Origin: Victivallales bacterium
GTDB taxonomy: Bacteria; Verrucomicrobiota; Lentisphaeria; Oligosphaerales; Oligosphaeraceae
Direction: 5' to 3'
DNA length: 13,143 bases
Assembly (NCBI GenBank): GCA_017964325.1
Contig: JAGCSE010000328.1
Location: 1 to 13,143, forward strand
Within the stretch, counting starts at the first letter, position 1, and every line of letters begins with the position of its first letter. Of the stretch, positions 1-5,660 are shown piece after piece. A program made the position numbers and the translations under genes. The notes below the pieces were generated by a model that was not told the origin of the DNA, did no database searches, and saw only the letters and a list, made by a program, of their open reading frames with translations.

Positions 1-116
1 CCCACCCGCAGGCGGGACGCACGCGGGACCTCCCACCCGCAGGCGGGACGCACGCGGGACCTCCCACCCGCAGGCGGGACGCACGCGGGACCTCCCACCC
101 GCAGGCGGAACCTCCT
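1..116. repeat. 31-bp GC-rich tandem repeat array, open at left edge
   Basis: Three identical 31-bp units begin at 1, 32 and 63. A fourth copy begins at 94 and keeps its first 15 bases, then loses 11 internal bases before resuming with a near match to the unit's end. Each unit contains the inverted repeat CCCGC-AG-GCGGG, and GCGGG pairs with the CCCGC of the next unit across an 8-base gap, so the array can fold into strings of small GC-rich hairpins. It ends at the TAG stop of the minus-strand esterase, so it would be the 3' untranslated region of that transcript. The array starts at base 1, so its true length is unknown. The unit is not a multiple of three and I see no coding role. Confidence 0.9.
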
Positions 117-1191
117 AAATCGTCCGCAGAATATGCGTCAGCACGCGGCCGATGGAATTGGCCATGAGCGTGAAGCCGAGATCGTTGGGATGGACGCCGT
201 CCATCGTGCATTCGTTTTCGAATTCGCCGAGGAAGAACGTCTCGCCGTCGATGTAATAGACGTTTTTATCGCCGGCGGCGCGGGCCTTGCGGAAGCTGTC
301 GATGACGACGTCTCGTCGTTCGATGGCGGAGTCCGGATTGGTGGCGACGTTCGGGCGGGAGATCATGACATACGGGACGTCTGGATTCTTTGCACGGATG
401 ATTTCATAGAATGGATAATGCGTTTTTGCAAGATGTTCGACATTCGGCGCATTGTGGTCGTAGTCGCAGACGAAAATGGACATGGGCTGTTCGGCAAGAT
501 ATTCCGCGATGGTGGCTTCGCCTTTCGCCTGGCCAGAGAAGCCGAAGTTGACGAAATCCATCTTTAGCTTGCGGGAGATGATGTTTTCATAGATGAGGCC
601 GGGCCGTGTGGCGGCGGTGCCATGGACGATGGACGAGCCGTAGAAAATGATGGGCTTGAGGTCGCGGTAGGGGCGGCCCGGCTGGAGGACGGCGTCCTGC
701 TGGAGGCCGACGTAGAGGTTTTTCACGACGGAATGCACGGGGAAATTGATCGTGAAGCTGCGCAGTTTCCGCGTTGGAAAACGTTGGATTTGCTCGTAGG
801 AATCTTTCAGATCATACGGAGGAAGCAGAGGGCGAATGAAGCGTGAATCCTCCGGCGTGTCTTCGTAAAGATCGAAACCGGCGGAACTTGCGAGCGTCAG
901 ATGGGAGGAGCGACCGACGTTGATGTAATCAACATGAATGGCGACGTACTGCGAATCCGTCGTGAAACGGACGCGTCCGCCCGTGCATTCGCGTTCGAGG
1001 CGTGCCACGCCCGGGCTGACCTTCGCGGCGACATCCTCCGGCATGCGGCGGAAGAAGGGCTGGTTTTGATAATCATACAAACCATAGACGTTGAACGGCG
1101 GCTTGCGGATATCGTGGAAACGGATGTCCGGCGCGTCCAGCTTGGTTTCGATGATCATATTGGGGTCGATTTCTTTATAGGCTTCCGTCAT
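115..1191 (-). CDS. GxDLY/SGNH two-domain esterase (GDSL-like hydrolase)
   Basis: Predicted 358-residue serine esterase of the SGNH hydrolase superfamily. The N-terminal half is a beta-rich domain carrying G-F-D-L-Y at about residues 105-109, the hallmark of the GxDLY domain (PF14607). The C-terminal half matches SGNH_hydro_3 (PF14606): block I is G-S-S-I-V-H-G with nucleophile Ser187, block II is G-F-S-G at 217-220, a D-Y-D-H-N segment supplies Asn247, and block V is D-G-V-H-P with Asp331 and His334. The complete set of blocks suggests an active enzyme, most likely deacetylating carbohydrates, although the substrate is unknown. No signal peptide is evident. An upstream in-frame ATG at 1218 is less likely: the ATG at 1191 has AAAGGAA eight bases ahead, and the earlier one lacks a site. 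It follows the beta-lactamase-fold gene on the same strand with 93 bp between. It lacks the normal D of GDS (GSS instead), a variation seen in this subfamily. Confidence 0.9.
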   Translation of the reverse strand: MTEAYKEIDPNMIIETKLDAPDIRFHDIRKPPFNVYGLYDYQNQPFFRRMPEDVAAKVSPGVARLERECTGGRVRFTTDSQYVAIHVDYINVGRSSHLTLASSAGFDLYEDTPEDSRFIRPLLPPYDLKDSYEQIQRFPTRKLRSFTINFPVHSVVKNLYVGLQQDAVLQPGRPYRDLKPIIFYGSSIVHGTAATRPGLIYENIISRKLKMDFVNFGFSGQAKGEATIAEYLAEQPMSIFVCDYDHNAPNVEHLAKTHYPFYEIIRAKNPDVPYVMISRPNVATNPDSAIERRDVVIDSFRKARAAGDKNVYYIDGETFFLGEFENECTMDGVHPNDLGFTLMANSIGRVLTHILRTI

Positions 1192-1200
1192 GGTTGATAT

Positions 1201-1207
1201 TCCTTTG
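1201..1207 (-). promoter_or_regulatory. Ribosome binding site deciding the esterase start
   Basis: On the minus strand AAAGGAA lies 8 bases before ATG 1191. It favours that start over the in-frame ATG at 1218, which would have its leader inside the structured element. Confidence 0.75.
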
Positions 1208-1226
1208 TGGCTTGGCAATATGATGT

Positions 1227-1278
1227 TGGGAGGGTCGCACTCCCGTGCGACCGGACGCGCGGGAGCGCGTCCCTCCCA
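1227..1278. repeat. Perfect 52-nt three-way-junction palindromic element
   Basis: An outer 6-bp stem, TGGGAG (1227-1232) with CTCCCA (1273-1278), encloses two 8-bp perfect hairpins placed back to back. The first is GGTCGCAC-TCCC-GTGCGACC (1233-1252) and the second GGACGCGC-GGGA-GCGCGTCC (1253-1272). Every base outside the two tetraloops is paired, and the tetraloops TCCC and GGGA are complementary to each other, permitting a kissing contact. The element begins 6 bases after the stop of the beta-lactamase-fold gene and precedes the leader of the downstream esterase. No T-tract follows on either strand, so it is not a classical intrinsic terminator. It could be an mRNA-stabilising or attenuating structure, or a dispersed REP/MITE-like repeat. 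Confidence 0.9.
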
Positions 1279-1284
1279 TTTACT

Positions 1285-2202
1285 TTACAGCTCGTCGAGA
1301 ACGGCCTTGATGATGTCCGTCGGGCTGTCGTTGAAGCCATGGATCGCGATGACAACATTCTTGTCGTAGTTGAAATAGAGGAGCTGGCCAGCCATGCCGC
1401 CTTTTGCATAGCCGCCCATCGTCTTGTGGAGTTCAAAAGTTCCAAGAGCTTGGTTGACAAAATCTTCGCTAAGAATTCTCTTGCCGTTGTAAACGCCTTT
1501 CTGCAGATACAGGAGACCGAGTTTTGCCATATCCTCCGTCGTGATGTAGAAACCAGTTGCGCCGATGGGATAGCCGAGCGGGCAGGTGGAGAGGGCGTAT
1601 TCACGGTATTTCATGGGGCGGAAGAGTTCGTCGCGGAGGAAATCATCCAGCTTGCGGCCGCTGACGGCGGTGACGACACGGGAGAGGATGTAGAAGCTCA
1701 AATCCGTATAGACACTCTTGGAACCTGGTGCATACGTGAGCTTTTTGGAAAATGCGTGGCGCAGATGGTCTTCTGGGAAATCCGTCATCCGCATGGCGTC
1801 GATGTCGAGATTGTCCTTCGGAGCGAAGCCTGTGCGGTGCATCATGAGATTGCGGATGGTGACTTCCTTCCACAGCGGATCGACGTCTTCGGGGAACATG
1901 TCCTTGAAGAGTGGATAAATCTTGTCATCGACACTTAACTGCTTACGGTCCTGAAGGATGCCGATGGCGGTAACAACGAAAGCCTTGGCGACGGAGTACG
2001 TGTTGTGGCAGTTGTTGGATTTGGTGACATGCTTCACGTAGCTTTTGCCATCTTTGATCATGCAGATGTCATAGACGTAGCCTTTCTGCTGTTTTGCGAC
2101 TTCCGCCATGTGTTCGAGTGCTGGGGGGAGCGGTTCGGCCTGTGAAATGCATTCAGCGACGGCGCAGCCCAGACCAAGAATGATGGACAATGACTTTCTC
2201 AT
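1285..2202 (-). CDS. Exported serine beta-lactamase-fold hydrolase (PF00144, class C/S12-like)
   Basis: Predicted 305-residue protein. A short basic N-terminus and hydrophobic core (residues 1-22) look like a Sec signal peptide, with a plausible cleavage after S-Q-A (residue 22), so the product acts outside the cytoplasm. The mature part has the family nucleophile motif S-V-A-K at 70-73 and a Y-T-D at 165-167 in the place of Y-x-N. The usual K-T-G/H-x-G region appears only as a loose K-G-G-M-A-G near the C-terminus. Such proteins are D,D-peptidases, esterases or penicillin-binding relatives more often than true antibiotic-destroying enzymes, and no resistance role should be assumed. The ATG at 2202 is chosen because AGAGG lies 7 bases ahead and the signal peptide follows. 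The frame stays open far upstream, but that part only overlaps the exchanger gene in another frame. It lies 47 bp downstream of the exchanger and is probably co-transcribed. Confidence 0.88.
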   Translation of the reverse strand: MRKSLSIILGLGCAVAECISQAEPLPPALEHMAEVAKQQKGYVYDICMIKDGKSYVKHVTKSNNCHNTYSVAKAFVVTAIGILQDRKQLSVDDKIYPLFKDMFPEDVDPLWKEVTIRNLMMHRTGFAPKDNLDIDAMRMTDFPEDHLRHAFSKKLTYAPGSKSVYTDLSFYILSRVVTAVSGRKLDDFLRDELFRPMKYREYALSTCPLGYPIGATGFYITTEDMAKLGLLYLQKGVYNGKRILSEDFVNQALGTFELHKTMGGYAKGGMAGQLLYFNYDKNVVIAIHGFNDSPTDIIKAVLDEL

Positions 2203-2207
2203 GTTGT

Positions 2208-2213
2208 TTCCTC
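2208..2213 (-). promoter_or_regulatory. Ribosome binding site deciding the beta-lactamase-fold start
   Basis: AGAGGAAA on the minus strand stands 5-7 bases before ATG 2202. It supports a start that yields a signal peptide rather than the long upstream extension in the same frame. Confidence 0.75.
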
Positions 2214-2249
2214 TTTTTGTTTTGAAGGTTTTATGGGTGAAAAAGACGT

Positions 2250-3221
2250 TCAATAAACGAATTGGAAGACACAGAAGGCCGCATAGATGGTGAGAAGCAG
2301 GATGCCCTGCACGCGCGACATCTTGCCGCTGAAGAATGGCGGGATCGTCATGAGGGCCATGACGAAAAGCATGACGGGGATGTCGATGACAAGCGACGTG
2401 GGAATGGAGCCGAAGGTTTTCTCCATCGGGATGCTGAATGGGCGGATGGTCGTCGCCATGCCGCTGACGAGAACGATGTTGAAGATGTTGGCGCCGATGA
2501 TGTTGCCGAGAGACAGGGAGCCATGGCCCTTGACAAGGGATGTGATGGCGGTGACGAGTTCGGGCAGGGAGGTGCCGAGGGCGACAAGCGTCAGTCCGAT
2601 GACGGCTTCCGGAATGCCGATCCACTTGGCGATGATGGTCGCGTTGTCCACAAGCAGATCCGCTCCCCAGGCGATGAGCGCCGCGCCGACGATGAGCAGC
2701 GCATATTGCTTCCACATCGGCTTTTCCTTTTCTTCAGACGAATTTTCCTCCGGCTGTTGATGTTGCGTGGCTTTTTTCGCCTGTATGGCTGTGACGACGA
2801 TATATACGACAAAGAACAGCAGGAAGAAAATGCCGGACAATCGGTTGAAAGCGCGGAAATAGACGGCGATGGCGGCGTAGATGACGGCGGCCGTGAAGAA
2901 GAAAAATACGGATGACTGGAACGCCTTCACATCGACTTTCGGGGGGCGGACGGCGATGGTGATGGCCGCGATGAGGGCGGTGTTGCAGATGATGGAGCCG
3001 ATGGCGTTGCCGTAGGCGATTTCGCCATGGCCGGTGAAGGCGGATGTCGCGGATACCATGACTTCCGGAAGCGTCGTGCCAATGGAGACGACCGTCGCGC
3101 CGATGATGAGTTCCGAAACATGGTAGTGGTGGGCGATTTCCGTCGCAGCATCGACGAACCAGTCGCCGCCTTTGATGAGAAGCGCAAGGCCGAAAACAAA
3201 CAAAAGACAGGGTACTAGCAT
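2250..3221 (-). CDS. CaCA-family Na+/Ca2+ exchanger (YrbG-like inner-membrane antiporter)
   Basis: A 323-residue polytopic membrane protein with the two inverted alpha-repeats that define the Ca2+:cation antiporter family. Alpha-1 spans about residues 38-85 and includes S-I-G-T-T-L-P-E (46-53) and G-N-A-I-G-S (71-76). Alpha-2 spans about 207-255 and includes A-L-G-T-S-L-P-E (214-221) and G-N-I-I-G-A-N-I-F-N (239-248). The ion-coordinating glutamates of both repeats, Glu53 and Glu221, are present. A hydrophilic, glutamate-rich loop (about 148-170) separates the two halves, as is usual for the family, and about ten membrane segments are visible. The likely role is exchange of Na+ for Ca2+ across the cytoplasmic membrane. 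The length is close to E. coli YrbG. GGAGAG lies 8 bases before the ATG at 3221. It is the first gene of the left minus-strand block and has a candidate promoter 40 bp upstream. Ion specificity (K+ dependence, Ca2+ or other) is not readable. Confidence 0.93.
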   Translation of the reverse strand: MLVPCLLFVFGLALLIKGGDWFVDAATEIAHHYHVSELIIGATVVSIGTTLPEVMVSATSAFTGHGEIAYGNAIGSIICNTALIAAITIAVRPPKVDVKAFQSSVFFFFTAAVIYAAIAVYFRAFNRLSGIFFLLFFVVYIVVTAIQAKKATQHQQPEENSSEEKEKPMWKQYALLIVGAALIAWGADLLVDNATIIAKWIGIPEAVIGLTLVALGTSLPELVTAITSLVKGHGSLSLGNIIGANIFNIVLVSGMATTIRPFSIPMEKTFGSIPTSLVIDIPVMLFVMALMTIPPFFSGKMSRVQGILLLTIYAAFCVFQFVY

Positions 3222-3261
3222 GGTGAAGACTCTCCTTAATGAAATGAAATGTAAACTAAAT

Positions 3262-3289
3262 ACTATAGCAATTCAGGTTGAAAAAGCAA
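3262..3289 (-). promoter_or_regulatory. Candidate sigma70-type promoter for the exchanger block
   Basis: On the minus strand TTGCTT (3284-3289) is followed, after 16 bases, by TATAGT (3262-3267). This would give a 5' leader of roughly 30-35 bases before ATG 3221. The match is good by eye but no start site is known. Confidence 0.5.
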
Positions 3290-3294
3290 TTCAG
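3267..3294. promoter_or_regulatory. Pair of 10-bp direct repeats overlapping the minus-strand promoter
   Basis: AGCAATTCAG occurs exactly at 3267-3276 and again at 3285-3294, a spacing of 18 bp. One copy abuts the -10 box and the other covers the -35 box of the candidate minus-strand promoter. This arrangement would suit an operator for a regulator that binds direct repeats. It may also be chance; no regulator gene is in the window. Confidence 0.4.
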
Positions 3295-3325
3295 ATGGGG
3301 GAAGACCAATATGCTGTCGGAATCA

Positions 3326-3354
3326 TTGGCAAATCATTTTCGTGGATATATTTT
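3326..3354 (+). promoter_or_regulatory. Candidate promoter for the symporter block
   Basis: TTGGCA (3326-3331), a 17-base spacer and TATTTT (3349-3354) form a plausible sigma70-type promoter 58 bp upstream of the symporter ATG. The AT-rich surroundings contrast with the GC-rich genes. The -10 box is only a partial match. Confidence 0.35.
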
Positions 3355-3412
3355 ATGTTGGTTTGTTCGACAGTGTCCATAAGAATCGTGTTCATTAAAA
3401 CATGGAGAAGAC

Positions 3413-5365
3413 ATGCAGGCGTTGAGTTCATTGGATTACGGGATCATCGGTTTGTTTCTGGTGGTGACGGTTGTCGCGGGCTTCTGGATGACGCGGCGTG
3501 CGGCAGGCAGTCTGGACGACTATTTTCTGGGCGGACGAAGCATCCCATGGTATTTTCTAGGCATTTCCGGCATGGCGGCATGGTTTGACATGACAGGCAC
3601 AATGCTCATTACGAGTTTTCTTTACATGTTGGGACCACGTGGTTTGTACATCGAGTTCCGTGGCGGTGCGGTGCTGGTGCTGGCATTCATGGTGGCCTAT
3701 ACGGGCAAATGGCACCATCGGTCCGGCTGCATGACGGGCGCGGAATGGCTGGTCTATCGCTTTGGTAAGGACAAGGCGACGAACGCCCTGCGGTTGCTTT
3801 CCGTGTTCATGGGCGTTGTCGGGACGATCGGCATGCTGGCGTATCTTGTGCGTGGCACGTCGTTGTTCATGGGGATGTTCTTCCCGTGGCCGCCGATGGC
3901 GATGACATTTATCTTGGTCGGCCTGACGGCGATTTATACCATGTGTTCAGGCTTTTACGGCGTTGTTCTGACGGATGTTGTGCAGAGCACCATCATTCTG
4001 GTCTCCTGCTTGATTGTTGCCTTCCTAGCGTGGCACCAGGTGCCGGACAGCACGACATTGGCCGCGACGGCGCAGCAGGTCACGGGAAACGGTTCATGGA
4101 CGGATTCGATGCTGGCGTTGAAGACGTCCATGCCGAAAGGATACGAAATCTACGAATCGCTGACGATGTTCGCGGCTTTCTATTTGTTGCGCAACGTGTT
4201 GGGCGGCATGGGCTCGGGCGCCGAAGGACGGTATTTCGGGGCGCGCAACGACCGTGAATGCGGTCTGCAGTCCATGCTGCAGGGCATCACGGTGGCGTTC
4301 CGTTGGCCGATGATGATTGGTTTCGCCGTGATGGGCATTTATCTGATTGCGCGGGAACTTCCTGACAGCCAGGCAGTTGAGAAGACAACGGCAATTGTCA
4401 AGCAGATGGTTCCCAATGTGAAGGAGGCCGATTGGCATGACAAGACCAGTGATATTGTGAACTCGCCTGAAAAATGGCCGTCAGAAGGCATTGCGCAAAT
4501 AAAGGGGCAACTCGGCGATGATTGGCAGAAGAAATTGCCTGTAATTGGATTCCATGGCGTCGTGAATCCGGAGCGTATTCTGCCGATGGTGCTGATGCGC
4601 GTCATTCCCGCAGGCCTGAAGGGAGTTCTGATCATGGCGATGCTGGCCGCGATGATGAGTACGCTGAACACGGCGGTGAACGGCACGGGGGCGTTGATAG
4701 TCAAAGATTTCTATCAGAATATAATCCATCCAGAGGCGAAGAACAAGGAGCTGATCGCCGTGTCGTGGATTTCGTCGTTGGCGATTGTCGCGGCGGGCTG
4801 CTGGATGGGCGTTTCCGCGGGAAGCATCAACGAACTGTGGGGGTGGATCATCATGAGTTTGGGCGCGGGCGGTCTGGCTCCTGGTCTGTTGCGGCTATAT
4901 TGGTGGCGTTGCAACACATGGGGCATGTTCATGGGCACGTTGTTGGGCGGCATAGGCGCCGTCCTGCAGAAGATTTTCATGCCTGAAATGCCGGAAGGAT
5001 GGCAGTTCTTCACCATGAGCATGTTGTCGTTCATCGGCACGATCGGCGGTTCGCTGCTGACGAAACCGACGGATCGCGACGTGCTGGTGAACTTCTACAA
5101 GACAACGCGTCCGTTCGGCTTCTGGGGGCCGCTGAAAAACACGCTGCCTGAAGATGTTCGAACAAAAATGGAGGTAGAGCACCGCAATGACATTCTGACG
5201 ATTCCATTTGCGTTGCTTGCGCAGGTGACGCTTTTCCTGCTGGCGATGCAGCTTGTCATCAAGGCGTATTTGTCCATCGCGTGGACGCTGCCGCTGTTCC
5301 TGATCGGTGTCGCAGGTCTGCGGATCTTCTGGTGGAAACCGTTGTGGAAATTAAGTGATAAATAA
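3413..5365 (+). CDS. SSS-family sodium:solute symporter
   Basis: A 650-residue integral membrane protein of the solute:sodium symporter family (PF00474), importing a small organic solute with Na+. The start fits the family: a first membrane helix (about 9-27), then Y-F-L-G-G-R-S (37-43), the conserved GGR loop, and a second helix with an unwound G-M-A-A-W-F region. The helix around 405-432 carries M-M-S-T-L-N-T, the position of the Na2-site Ser/Thr, followed by the conserved V-K-D-F-Y (430-434). About 14 membrane segments are visible. A long hydrophilic stretch (about 314-387) interrupts two helices and is larger than in sugar symporters such as vSGLT. A second soluble stretch (about 551-592) precedes the last two helices. 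GGAG is 5 bases before the ATG. It is the first gene of the plus-strand block, and the glycosidase, reductase and esterase downstream suggest a carbohydrate-derived substrate. The exact solute is not inferable. Confidence 0.92.
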   Translation: MQALSSLDYGIIGLFLVVTVVAGFWMTRRAAGSLDDYFLGGRSIPWYFLGISGMAAWFDMTGTMLITSFLYMLGPRGLYIEFRGGAVLVLAFMVAYTGKWHHRSGCMTGAEWLVYRFGKDKATNALRLLSVFMGVVGTIGMLAYLVRGTSLFMGMFFPWPPMAMTFILVGLTAIYTMCSGFYGVVLTDVVQSTIILVSCLIVAFLAWHQVPDSTTLAATAQQVTGNGSWTDSMLALKTSMPKGYEIYESLTMFAAFYLLRNVLGGMGSGAEGRYFGARNDRECGLQSMLQGITVAFRWPMMIGFAVMGIYLIARELPDSQAVEKTTAIVKQMVPNVKEADWHDKTSDIVNSPEKWPSEGIAQIKGQLGDDWQKKLPVIGFHGVVNPERILPMVLMRVIPAGLKGVLIMAMLAAMMSTLNTAVNGTGALIVKDFYQNIIHPEAKNKELIAVSWISSLAIVAAGCWMGVSAGSINELWGWIIMSLGAGGLAPGLLRLYWWRCNTWGMFMGTLLGGIGAVLQKIFMPEMPEGWQFFTMSMLSFIGTIGGSLLTKPTDRDVLVNFYKTTRPFGFWGPLKNTLPEDVRTKMEVEHRNDILTIPFALLAQVTLFLLAMQLVIKAYLSIAWTLPLFLIGVAGLRIFWWKPLWKLSDK

Positions 5366-5382
5366 ATGGAGGGCAACTAAAC

Positions 5383-5631
5383 ATGATCAAAACCACAATC
5401 AATGTCGAAGGAATGGCCTGTGGTCATTGTGAAGCTCGTGTCAACGCAGCCTTGGAGAAGGCGTTCACCGTCAGCAAGGTGAAATCAGACCATGAGAAGA
5501 ACATCACGGAAGTGTTTTCCGAAGATGAACTGGACGAGGCGAAAGTGCGTTCCGTCATTGAAGACGAAGGCTTCAAGGTGACAGGCATGAAATCCGAACA
5601 AGCCAAAAGAGGATTGTTTTCATGGAAATGA
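5383..5631 (+). CDS. HMA-domain metal-binding protein (CopZ-like copper chaperone)
   Basis: An 82-residue cytoplasmic protein consisting of one heavy-metal-associated domain (PF00403). The metal-binding loop is G-M-A-C-G-H-C at residues 10-16, with Cys13 and Cys16 as the expected Cu(I) ligands. The beta-alpha-beta-beta-alpha-beta pattern follows, ending in D-E-G-F-K-V-T. The last 12 residues are a short basic tail not needed for the fold. GGAGG lies about 10 bases before the ATG, and the gene starts 17 bp after the symporter stop, so the two are probably co-transcribed. No copper ATPase, CopY/CueR regulator or other metal gene is nearby, so its place between a solute symporter and a glycosidase is unusual. 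The fold is certain; the metal and the partner are not. Confidence 0.92.
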   Translation: MIKTTINVEGMACGHCEARVNAALEKAFTVSKVKSDHEKNITEVFSEDELDEAKVRSVIEDEGFKVTGMKSEQAKRGLFSWK

Positions 5632-5660
5632 CGAACAGCATCTGGGGCAAGGGCAGTTGA
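5622..5660 (+). other. 12-codon ORF with strong RBS, probable original 5' end of the GH63-like gene
   Basis: ATG 5622 has AGAGGA eight bases ahead. It shares the 11-mer AAAGAGGATTG with the leader of the reductase gene (5606-5616 and 7274-7284). The ORF encodes M-E-M-T-N-S-I-W-G-K-G-S and stops at TGA 5658-5660, which overlaps ATG 5660 of the glycosidase. It starts inside the last codons of the HMA gene. If one base were restored near 5654, the frame would run without a stop into the glycosidase as W-G-K-G-Q-L-M-A. I read it as a frameshifted N-terminus, or alternatively as a translationally coupled mini-ORF. Confidence 0.45.

Noticed and set aside
1227..1278. Classical Rho-independent terminator after the beta-lactamase-fold gene
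   Set aside because: The structure is strong but no T-tract follows on the minus strand, so it is listed as a structured repeat.
2203..2715. Upstream extension of the beta-lactamase frame, giving a 476-residue protein
   Set aside because: It overlaps the exchanger gene in another frame, reads as low-complexity H/R/P-rich sequence, and the ATG at 2202 has a good ribosome site and signal peptide.
3172..3588. Plus-strand frame crossing the divergent intergenic region
   Set aside because: It overlaps both the exchanger's and the symporter's starts, has no family features and lacks a convincing ribosome site.
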